A stretch of 25,096 bases of DNA from a virus, in the IMG/VR virus record IMGVR_UViG_3300040770_000053, positions 1 through 25,096 of that record; one strand, written 5' to 3'. Under the pieces are notes generated by a model. It was not told the DNA's origin, ran no database searches, and saw only the letters and a list, made by a program, of their open reading frames with translations. Both the position numbers and the translations under genes were made by a program. This document shows positions 13,686 to 19,468 of the stretch, piece after piece (positions within the stretch are counted from its first letter, which is position 1; every line of letters starts with the position of its first letter).

Positions 13686-15649
13686 TGGCTACAGAAGATC
13701 AAAATATTAAAATTACATTCGATACGAATGCACAACAAGTAACCAAACAAACTAATGCGTTAGGGAATTCACTTGATAATACTGAAAATTCAGCAAAAGG
13801 AGCGTCAAAATCTTTTCAGGACCTAGACAAAACATTCGAGCAGGTTTACGGCGATTTACAACCGCTTACCACTCGTATGGGTGAAGCTGAGGATAGATTG
13901 TACGAATTGGCACTTGCGGGACAAACTGCTACAACTGAATATAAGGAACTTTTAAATGTTGTAGCTAATTATCGTAAAACTCAGATTCAAACCGATCAAA
14001 CAGTTGATGCGGCGGCAACCACTTTAGGGCAAAAATTAGGTGGTGCTGCTCAAATTGCAGCTACAGGAGTGCAAGGGGTTACTGCGGGAATGGCTTTGTT
14101 TGGCGATCAATCAGAAGAAACTGAAAAAGCATTGTTAAAAGTACAAGCTGCGATGGCATTTGCTGATGCAATTAGCAATATTTCATCTTTGGGTGGGCAA
14201 TTCAGAGTGTTCCAGAACATTGTAAAAGATACATTTGCAAAGATTGTAGCAGCGAAAGCAGCAGAAAAGGCAGCAACAGACGCTGGAACGACTTCACAAT
14301 TGCGTCAGAATTTAGCAGTTTTGGCAAATCCTTATGTTATTGCAGCGGTGGCATTGACAGCACTTACGGTTGGCGTGTATGCTTGGGTAAAGTCTAGTGA
14401 TGCAGCAGCCGAGCAAGAAGAAAGAACGGCAAAAGCAGTTAAATTAAATAAATATGAAACTGATAAATTAGCCACTTCAATAAGTGAAGCAAACGCCTAC
14501 GCTAAGAGTTCAAATGATATTGAAATATTAAGAGCGAGGGCATACGGCAATACAGATGAAGAAATACAAAAGCTGATTAAAAGTCAAAAAGAATTAGCAG
14601 TTGCAACGGCTGGAACGCAAAGCAAAGACGCATATCAAAATTTACTTTCAGCAAATCGAAGCTATTGGAATGCGGTTAAATCGGGTAATCAGGATTTAAT
14701 TGATTCAGCTAAGGATAATAAAAAAGAAGCTGAGGAGTTATACAAACAATCGAATGATGCTTATAATGAGGCGATCATTGAGGACGTAAAATTTACGCTT
14801 GAAACTAGAATAGCGACTAATTCAAAAATAAAAGAGGACCAAAGCAAAGCTGATAGCGAAGCAGAAAAAGCAAGGGAGAAAGCAAAAAGCGAAGCGGACA
14901 AACGAAAAGAGGAAGAACAAAAAGACCGTGAAGATGATGCAACGGCACTAGCAGAATTTCAAGCGACAATTGTAAAATCTGAATTGCAATCTAAGATTGA
15001 TGCGGATGATTTAAGACTGGAGCAAATAAAAGAGTTTAACGATTCAGTTCTTGAAGAAGAAGAACGATCATATGAAGAACAAAAAAGAATTGACGAGGCT
15101 AGAATAGAACTAGAAAATTTCAGAGAGGGAAAACTTTACGAAATAAAATCAAAAGGGATTGAACTAATAAAATCAATCTTTGGGAGATCAAAAGAAATTC
15201 AAAAAGCGGCATTAATTGCAGAAGGTGCGGTTGATATTGCTAAAACAGTTAAGACAACCTCAGCAGGAAATCAAGCCGCACTTGCTCAGGGTATCATTCA
15301 AGCGGGACCAATTGCAGGACCAATTATCGCACAACCAGCAATAGCATTAAATACTGTATCTGGTGGTATTAGTATAGCCGCACAAATTGCAGCGACTGCA
15401 AAAGGACTGCAGGCATTAGGTGGTGGAGGTTCTACATCGTCAAGTGCGAGCGCAATTTCTGGACAGTCAAGTAGTGGAGCAGCAGCAACGCCAAGCGTAC
15501 AATTTAACAATACAAGTGAAAACCAAGTAGGGCAAAGTTTAGCAAAATCACAAGCGAACCAAGATCCTATTCGTGTGTATGTAGCCGAAAGCGATATTAC
15601 AAAGGCACAAGAAAAAGTTAAAGTTTTAGTTGACAAGAATGTTTTTTAG
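13685..15649 (+). CDS. Tail tape-measure protein
   Basis: A 654-residue protein with tape-measure composition. An N-terminal Ala/Gln/Thr-rich helical region (residues 1-140) is followed by Gly/Ala-rich segments and one hydrophobic helix NPYVIAAVALTALTVGVYAW (about 215-234). A long charged coiled coil lies at about 380-490 (EAEKAREKAKSEADKRKEEE), then a hydrophobic Gly/Ala region (AQGIIQAGPIAGPIIAQPAI) and a Ser/Gly linker (GGGGSTSSSASAISGQSSSG) near the end. Tape measures set tail length; with about 1.5 Å per residue this would predict a tail near 100 nm, a rough family rule. No lysozyme or peptidase domain is visible. The start overlaps the upstream stop. Confidence 0.85.
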   Translation: MATEDQNIKITFDTNAQQVTKQTNALGNSLDNTENSAKGASKSFQDLDKTFEQVYGDLQPLTTRMGEAEDRLYELALAGQTATTEYKELLNVVANYRKTQIQTDQTVDAAATTLGQKLGGAAQIAATGVQGVTAGMALFGDQSEETEKALLKVQAAMAFADAISNISSLGGQFRVFQNIVKDTFAKIVAAKAAEKAATDAGTTSQLRQNLAVLANPYVIAAVALTALTVGVYAWVKSSDAAAEQEERTAKAVKLNKYETDKLATSISEANAYAKSSNDIEILRARAYGNTDEEIQKLIKSQKELAVATAGTQSKDAYQNLLSANRSYWNAVKSGNQDLIDSAKDNKKEAEELYKQSNDAYNEAIIEDVKFTLETRIATNSKIKEDQSKADSEAEKAREKAKSEADKRKEEEQKDREDDATALAEFQATIVKSELQSKIDADDLRLEQIKEFNDSVLEEEERSYEEQKRIDEARIELENFREGKLYEIKSKGIELIKSIFGRSKEIQKAALIAEGAVDIAKTVKTTSAGNQAALAQGIIQAGPIAGPIIAQPAIALNTVSGGISIAAQIAATAKGLQALGGGGSTSSSASAISGQSSSGAAATPSVQFNNTSENQVGQSLAKSQANQDPIRVYVAESDITKAQEKVKVLVDKNVF

Positions 15650-15659
15650 TTTATATTTG
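15630..15659 (+). promoter_or_regulatory. Promoter TTG-N19-TATATTTG inside the end of the tape-measure gene
   Basis: TTG 15630-15632 and TATATTTG 15652-15659, spacer 19. It is a near copy of the promoter at 9879-9908 (22 of 24 identical across 15644-15667). The -33 part lies within tape-measure coding sequence. Confidence 0.75.
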
Positions 15660-15663
15660 TGGT

Positions 15664-15717
15664 TCGCTACATACAGAAAAAATAAAACGTCATCATTTGT
15701 AGCGAGTGGTGGCGTTT
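15664..15717 (+). promoter_or_regulatory. Structured leader with two interleaved helices (pseudoknot or switch)
   Basis: TCGCTAC (15664-15670) is perfectly complementary to GTAGCGA (15699-15705). AAACGTCATCA (15685-15695) pairs with TGGTGGCGTTT (15707-15717), 11 bp including three G-T pairs. The 3' arm of the first helix lies in the loop of the second, giving an A-B-A'-B' order. The predicted RNA begins at about 15664-15666, so the very 5' end takes part. The start codon of the next gene is 19 nt beyond. Confidence 0.5.
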
Positions 15718-15735
15718 ATTCTTAAATTATTTATT

Positions 15736-16050
15736 ATGAAAAATTTTGCATTGGTTTTATTGTCAATTGTTTTTGCGATTGCTAATTGTTTTTTGTTTGC
15801 TTACGTTATTTTGGACTTGGTTCATTTGTTTAAATTGGATTTTGTTCCAAATATGACCGTGTTACAAGTTGTTGGTTTTGCGGTTGCATGGAGTATATTA
15901 ACTCTCAAATCGGATAAGGATCCAAAAGATAAAAACAAAGGAAGCATTAAGGATTCAATTGAAAGGAATTATTACAATTTGTTTTTGAAGTTGTTTTGTG
16001 TATTAATGACATGGGGAACTAGTTATATAATTGTTATTATTTTCAAATAG
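15736..16050 (+). CDS. Small membrane protein with structured leader, 104 aa
   Basis: ATG 15736 is chosen; an in-frame GTG at 15706 lies inside the leader hairpin. Three hydrophobic segments are visible: residues 4-28 (FALVLLSIVFAIANCFLFAY), about 38-56 (MTVLQVVGFAVAWSILTL) and the C-terminal one (LFLKLFCVLMTWGTSYIIVI), with a charged loop KSDKDPKDKNKGSIKDSIER between the second and third. No family is recognised. It lies alone between the tape measure and the small-RNA-like array with its own promoter and leader, so it is not necessarily an assembly protein. A holin-like, superinfection-exclusion or other membrane function is possible. The leader suggests its synthesis is controlled. Confidence 0.65.
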   Translation: MKNFALVLLSIVFAIANCFLFAYVILDLVHLFKLDFVPNMTVLQVVGFAVAWSILTLKSDKDPKDKNKGSIKDSIERNYYNLFLKLFCVLMTWGTSYIIVIIFK

Positions 16051-16072
16051 TACATTATCCAAATAAAAAACG

Positions 16073-16080
16073 TATCTTTG
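16073..16080 (+). promoter_or_regulatory. -7 element (TATCTTTG) of small-RNA unit 1
   Basis: TATCTTTG matches TAnnTTTG. No TTG is seen at -33, making this the weakest of the three array promoters. Confidence 0.5.
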
Positions 16081-16085
16081 CTGCA

Positions 16086-16150
16086 TCTCATTCATAGTTT
16101 AGATTCTTTTTAATCATTAGACCCTACAAAATTTTTGTAGGGTTTTTTGT
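16086..16150 (+). ncRNA. Putative small RNA, unit 1 of a three-unit array (about 65 nt)
   Basis: The segment lies between the -7 element and a strong terminator, with no ATG. It contains GATT…AATC (16102-16105 with 16112-16115 as a small stem), TAGTTTA (shared with unit 2) and GACCC (16120-16124), the last being the start of the terminator stem. Exact ends are predicted, not measured. Confidence 0.5.
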
Positions 16151-16156
16151 TTTTAT
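16121..16156 (+). terminator. Terminator of unit 1, fused to promoter of unit 2
   Basis: CCCTACAA (16122-16129) pairs with TTGTAGGG (16135-16142), loop AATTT, then TTTTTTGTTTTTAT. The TTG at 16147-16149 is the -33 element of the next unit. Confidence 0.8.
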
Positions 16157-16178
16157 AAAATAAAAAGACTTATATTTG
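16147..16178 (+). promoter_or_regulatory. Promoter of small-RNA unit 2 (TTG-N21-TATATTTG)
   Basis: TTG 16147-16149, 21-nt spacer, TATATTTG 16171-16178. The -33 lies in the T-tract of the previous terminator. Confidence 0.7.
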
Positions 16179-16183
16179 TTCTC

Positions 16184-16320
16184 AGAGAGTCACTAACTAA
16201 AAACAAAGAAATCATGAAGTAGTTTAACATCATTTAGGATAGTATCCTTGACCCGACGCAAAAGCGTTTCATAAAATATAACCAAACCCACTATAAAAAT
16301 ATAGTGGGTTTTTTGTTTTT
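16184..16320 (+). ncRNA. Putative structured small RNA, unit 2 (about 135 nt)
   Basis: Three stems can be drawn: AGGAT-AGT-ATCCT (16236-16248), ACGC-AAAA-GCGT (16256-16267) and the terminator. GACCC lies at 16250-16254 between the first two. The only ATG begins a start-stop frame, ATG AAG TAG (16214-16222). ATGAAGTA…CATCA (16214-16232) recurs in unit 3. No protein-coding frame of useful size is present. Confidence 0.55.
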
Positions 16321-16322
16321 AT
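16284..16322 (+). terminator. Terminator of unit 2, fused to promoter of unit 3
   Basis: AAACCCACTATA (16284-16295) pairs perfectly with TATAGTGGGTTT (16300-16311), loop AAAA, followed by TTTGTTTTTAT. TTG 16313-16315 is the -33 element of the next promoter. Confidence 0.85.
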
Positions 16323-16344
16323 CCAAATTTTAATTGTATATTTG
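16313..16344 (+). promoter_or_regulatory. Promoter of small-RNA unit 3 (TTG-N21-TATATTTG)
   Basis: TTG 16313-16315, 21-nt spacer, TATATTTG 16337-16344, the same geometry as the promoters at 16147 and 10233. Confidence 0.7.
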
Positions 16345-16349
16345 CTACC

Positions 16350-16445
16350 AATAAATGTATGAAGTAATACATCACAGAAATGACCCAAATCTCAAATACC
16401 ATTTAAAAAGCTACGCAATTAATTTTGTGTAGCTTTTTTGTTTTA
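16350..16445 (+). ncRNA. Putative small RNA / leader, unit 3 (about 95 nt), upstream of the capsid operon
   Basis: It contains the hairpin ATGTAT-GAAGTA-ATACAT (16355-16372), GACCC at 16382-16386 and a terminator. A 25-codon frame runs from ATG 16355 to a TAG at 16430-16432 inside the terminator's 3' arm. A second frame reads ATG AAG TAA (16359-16367), matching the start-stop frame of unit 2. It could be a stand-alone RNA or an attenuating leader of the protease gene, whose ATG is 13 nt after the T-tract. Confidence 0.5.
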
Positions 16446-16446
16446 T
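16404..16446 (+). terminator. Terminator-like hairpin directly before the prohead protease
   Basis: AAAAAGCTACGCAA (16405-16418) pairs with TTTTGTGTAGCTTTTT (3' arm ending about 16438), including one G-T pair, then TTTTTTGTTTTAT. It ends only a few bases before ATG 16453, and no promoter is seen between. Confidence 0.8.
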
Positions 16447-16452
16447 ACTATT

Positions 16453-17364
16453 ATGAAAAAATACGAATTAAAATATACAGTTGGTGAAGATGGCGTTTTT
16501 GCAATGTCAACAGTAACAAGTCCCGCAGTACTTTCTACGCTTGTAATGTTTTCAAATGAAACAGAACTTTTGCAGTTTTCAGACGATGAAAAGAAAATTA
16601 TCTATTCAGTTGCAATGCGTCCAAATATGCTTATTCCTAGAAAAAATATAAATGGTGAACCAGCTGAGGTATTTTATTCTGAAGAAACTGTAAAGGACTT
16701 ACAACAAAACTTTTTCAAAATGAATTATCATAACGGCGGTACTGTAAATCATGGCGGTGTATTAGTCAAAGATATGTATTTCTTCGAAAGTTGGATAGTT
16801 GAGGACCCGACAAAAGATAAAGCAACTTCACTAGGATTAGACGTAAAAAAAGGTGACTGGGTTCTGGGTCAAAAAATAGATAATGCCGAAGTATGGGAAA
16901 AAGTAAAAAACAAAGAATTATTAGGTTTTTCAATTGAAGCCTTTTTAAATCCAATATTAACCAACGATAACACAATAGAAATGACAAAGGAAGAAATTGA
17001 CGCAAGGATTAAAGAAGTGATCCTTATGACAGCTGAAGAAGATGCTGCAAAGAAAAAAGAAGAAGAAGAAGCGGCTGCAAAGTTAGCGATGGCAGAAGGT
17101 GACCCGATGCCACCAGCAGAAGAACCGAAAGCAGACTTGCAAAAACAAGTTGACGACTTAACAGCTGAAAATATTTCTCTTAAAGCTAGCATTGCAGAAA
17201 TGGAAGGGAAAGCAATCGAAATGGCTAGCGAGGTTGCTGCATCTAAAAAGGTTGCAATCGAAATGGGTGAAGAAATGGCAAAAGGAATTAAGCCAAAAGC
17301 ACCAAGTAAGAATTATGAAGAAATGAGCGCATTAGAGCGTTTCAGAGATTCAAAAAACAAATAG
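16453..17364 (+). CDS. XkdF-like prohead protease with C-terminal scaffold-like region
   Basis: A 303-residue protein. ATG 16453 (MKKYELKYTV) is the start; an upstream in-frame TTG lies in the terminator T-tract. Residues 1-170 match the XkdF-like phage serine protease pattern: IIYSVAMRPNMLIPRKNING (49-68), a putative catalytic histidine H100 in VNHGG, ESWIVEDPTKDKA (112-124), LGQKIDNAEVWEKVKNKE and a putative catalytic serine S160 in GFSIEAF. Residues about 180-303 are a charged, Ala/Glu-rich coiled coil (AAKKKEEEEAAAKLAMAEGD; DLQKQVDDLTAENISLKASI), as expected of a fused scaffolding domain. It would guide procapsid assembly and then cleave scaffold and possibly capsid protein. A small gene and the major capsid protein follow, the normal order. 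Confidence 0.85.
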   Translation: MKKYELKYTVGEDGVFAMSTVTSPAVLSTLVMFSNETELLQFSDDEKKIIYSVAMRPNMLIPRKNINGEPAEVFYSEETVKDLQQNFFKMNYHNGGTVNHGGVLVKDMYFFESWIVEDPTKDKATSLGLDVKKGDWVLGQKIDNAEVWEKVKNKELLGFSIEAFLNPILTNDNTIEMTKEEIDARIKEVILMTAEEDAAKKKEEEEAAAKLAMAEGDPMPPAEEPKADLQKQVDDLTAENISLKASIAEMEGKAIEMASEVAASKKVAIEMGEEMAKGIKPKAPSKNYEEMSALERFRDSKNK

Positions 17365-17366
17365 TC

Positions 17367-17528
17367 ATGGCAAAGTACAAATTAAAAGAAGGCGTAGTTT
17401 TGAAGCCTTACGGTGACAGATCAATCATTACAGATGAAAACATTACCGATGAAATTGTAGAGTTTTTAATCTCAACAGGAAAAGCAAAAGAAAGCGATTT
17501 TGAAAAAGAAAGCAAAGACAAAAAATAA
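17367..17528 (+). CDS. Small protein between protease and capsid genes, 53 aa
   Basis: ATG 17367 to TAA 17528, starting 2 nt after the protease stop. The sequence MAKYKLKEGVVLKPYGDRSI, ITDENITDEIVEFLISTGKA and a charged tail (KESDFEKESKDKK) looks like a compact αβ unit: two strands, then a helix (DEIVEFLISTG). Small genes of this type sit between protease and capsid genes in several phages. No function is assigned. Its normal composition and tight spacing make it very likely real. Confidence 0.65.
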   Translation: MAKYKLKEGVVLKPYGDRSIITDENITDEIVEFLISTGKAKESDFEKESKDKK

Positions 17529-17558
17529 CAAATAAAAACCAATTAAACCAAATAAAAA

Positions 17559-18581
17559 ATGGCAATAGTTTACAACAAAGTAGATATTAGAGGCGTTGCA
17601 GCCGAACCGATTTTAGAAGAAATCCTTTTCGAGAATCAAACAATTGCAAAAAATTTAGTGACTTTTGAAACGGACGTAAAAGCCGAAACAATTTTTACAG
17701 AAGCTAGCGCAACCGCTACACTTCAAGAATTTGTTTGTGGTTTACCAACAAGTGCAGGAGAATTAAGCGCATTTGACACAATCGTAACACCTAAAAAAGG
17801 AATGTTCTATCAAGAATTTTGTCCAGAAAACTTGCGTTTTTCAAGATTCAAAAGAGATATGCAAGCGGGCGCATGGAATATGATGTCAAGTGAATTTGAA
17901 AGAGTTGTGATTGGTGGAATCTATGCAAACAAAATTTCTTTAGCGTTAGAGAATGAATTTTGGAACGGCGCAACGGCGGCAACAAAAACGGCAGTAGCTG
18001 CATTAACTGCTGGAACTACTCAAGCGGAAATCGGAGCAGCTGAAAAAACATTAGTAGCTTCACTTACTGCAAGTCAAATCGATGGAGTAGTTACAAAAAT
18101 GATTTACAACGCTTCAAACGCTACACAAACTGCTGGAGTAGGTGGACGTAAAAAAGTAGCGGGAGCAACTTTAACACCTGCAAACATCAAAGCAGAATTT
18201 GATAAAATCTATGCAGCAATTCCTGCTGAAGTTTTATCCGGTACTGAGCAACCAATCATCTACGCACCTAAAAATGTGAAGCAAATGATTGTTGCAGCTA
18301 ACAACGTTGTAACTGATTTCAACAAACCGTTTGATGTTGACGCTTCAGCGACTAACTTTTACTTCAATGGATTAGATATTCAATTTGTACCGATTCCTAA
18401 TAACGTAGTGATTGTAGCTTTAAAATCTCACATCTTCTGGGTAACTGATTTAATTAGCGACAGCAACACAATGAAAATTGACAAAATCGCTGAGAACCGT
18501 GAAGATATGTTTATCAAAAACGTAATCACAATCGGTGCGCACGTAGGAAACCAGAAGTTTAATGTATTATACGTAGGATAA
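17559..18581 (+). CDS. Major capsid protein (HK97-fold type)
   Basis: A 340-residue protein directly downstream of the protease. Features that fit a major capsid protein: an N-terminal helical arm; the segment FCPENLRFSRFKRDMQAGAW, in the place of the long spine helix region; VIGGIYANKISLALENEFWN; an Ala/Thr-rich variable insertion (ATKTAVAALTAGTTQAEIGA); the P-domain-like IYAAIPAEVLSGTEQPIIYA with PKNVKQMI; and a C-terminal β segment (IKNVITIGAHVGNQKFNVLY). It starts with ATG after an unusually A-rich leader (CCAAATAAAAAATGG), typical of highly expressed Bacteroidetes genes. The stop overlaps the next ATG (TAATG). No transmembrane or enzymatic motif is seen. Confidence 0.85.
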   Translation: MAIVYNKVDIRGVAAEPILEEILFENQTIAKNLVTFETDVKAETIFTEASATATLQEFVCGLPTSAGELSAFDTIVTPKKGMFYQEFCPENLRFSRFKRDMQAGAWNMMSSEFERVVIGGIYANKISLALENEFWNGATAATKTAVAALTAGTTQAEIGAAEKTLVASLTASQIDGVVTKMIYNASNATQTAGVGGRKKVAGATLTPANIKAEFDKIYAAIPAEVLSGTEQPIIYAPKNVKQMIVAANNVVTDFNKPFDVDASATNFYFNGLDIQFVPIPNNVVIVALKSHIFWVTDLISDSNTMKIDKIAENREDMFIKNVITIGAHVGNQKFNVLYVG

Positions 18582-19096
18582 TGGGATTAACAAGTAGTAG
18601 AACAATTAGCAGAAAAGCCCCCATGAAGGGGGTTAAAGCTATTGGATTTGCGCCTTTTTTGGCAAGCGATCCAGTAGTGAATACGGTTACAGGGGTAGTC
18701 ACACTACCAACTGTTATAACGACAGCACCTTCAGTCGCTAGAATTGAAGTTAAGGCAACTGGAAACAATATCGTTGATACTGGAACTTTTGACGAAGCGA
18801 CAAGAACAAACGAATATGTAGCGGTTAATACATTCTTTATACCAGGTGCAGATCAAGCGTTAAGAGCGCAAGTACAAGGTTATGCAGGAATATTGCAAAC
18901 AATTTTTATTGAGGACTACAATGGAAATATTCTAGTTCAAGGAGCTAAAAACGGTTGTGATGTCATGACGTTGGCAAACGGAACAGATACGCAAGGATGG
19001 AGTTTTACAATTCAATCACGTGAAGCCGATGCGATGTATGTTTTGACAGAAACCGCAAAAGAGGATTACAAAGATGCATTGTTACCAAATGCTTAA
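18581..19096 (+). CDS. Virion protein after the capsid gene, possible tail tube or head protein, 171 aa
   Basis: The protein is β-rich: ARIEVKATGNNIVDTGTFDE, TNEYVAVNTFFIPGADQALR, LQTIFIEDYNGNILVQGAKN, WSFTIQSREADAMYVLTETA. The pattern of GxF, a long strand pair and a closing TIQSREADAMYVL strand resembles tail-tube-like folds, but a head decoration protein is equally possible from its place after the capsid gene. ATG 18581 overlaps the capsid stop (TAATG). A second in-frame ATG at 18623 sits in the loop of a C5/G5 hairpin, so a product 14 residues shorter is conceivable. No named family is recognised with confidence. Confidence 0.6.
   Translation: MGLTSSRTISRKAPMKGVKAIGFAPFLASDPVVNTVTGVVTLPTVITTAPSVARIEVKATGNNIVDTGTFDEATRTNEYVAVNTFFIPGADQALRAQVQGYAGILQTIFIEDYNGNILVQGAKNGCDVMTLANGTDTQGWSFTIQSREADAMYVLTETAKEDYKDALLPNA
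18616..18634 (+). other. C5/G5 hairpin near the start of the 18581 gene, with ATG in the loop
   Basis: CCCCC (18618-18622), loop ATGAA, GGGGG (18628-18632), extended by G-T and A-T pairs. It stands out in A/T-rich DNA, 37 nt after the start codon, and could affect ribosome transit or the ratio of capsid to the next protein. Confidence 0.5.
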
Positions 19097-19103
19097 AAAA
19101 TAC

Positions 19104-19130
19104 ACCGCCCTTTGATTAGGGCGGTTTATA
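19104..19130 (+). terminator. Terminator-like hairpin with short T-tract
   Basis: ACCGCCCT (19104-19111) pairs perfectly with AGGGCGGT (19118-19125), loop TTGATT, followed only by TTTATAATT. The weak T-tract suggests partial termination or mRNA-end protection between capsid-type and portal-type cistrons. No promoter is visible after it. Confidence 0.6.
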
Positions 19131-19138
19131 ATTAAACT

Positions 19139-19468
19139 ATGAACATATTAAGAAAAAATACTATACCATCGTTTCAAATGGTTCCACGTGAAAAACTTAA
19201 CATCGTTAATATTTTCAAAATGGAATTGAAAAACGAAATGAGCCAAAAAAAACAAACCATCATTTGTGCAATTGATTTGCTGTCAAATGAAAACTACAAC
19301 GTTTTTCTTGAAACATTCCCTACTGGAAAAGAAGGCGATAAATTCTCATTTTCACTAATCGAAATCAATTCAAACAAACTTGTTTTGATGGGTAAATTAA
19401 TGATTGTTTCAGAAAACGAAAACATACAAGACTATTCTAAGAAATCCAATAACAAATACTATTCATAA
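19139..19468 (+). CDS. Hypothetical protein upstream of the portal, 109 aa
   Basis: No family is recognised. The N-terminal half is basic (MNILRKNTIPSFQMVPREKL), followed by a helix (IVNIFKMELKNEMSQKKQ) and strands (TIICAIDLLSNENYNVFLET; KFSFSLIEINSNKLVLMGKL). A polar tail (ENENIQDYSKKSNNKYYS) ends the protein. It begins just after the hairpin at 19104 and its TAA overlaps the portal ATG (TAATG), so it is translationally coupled to the portal. A head-assembly accessory is possible. Confidence 0.6.
   Translation: MNILRKNTIPSFQMVPREKLNIVNIFKMELKNEMSQKKQTIICAIDLLSNENYNVFLETFPTGKEGDKFSFSLIEINSNKLVLMGKLMIVSENENIQDYSKKSNNKYYS

Noticed and set aside
15298-15636. Antisense frame of 112 codons opposite the tape measure gene
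   Set aside because: It is cysteine- and proline-rich by base composition of the opposite strand, has no promoter or neighbour, and lies within a clearly coding stretch. The other minus-strand frames were rejected on the same grounds.
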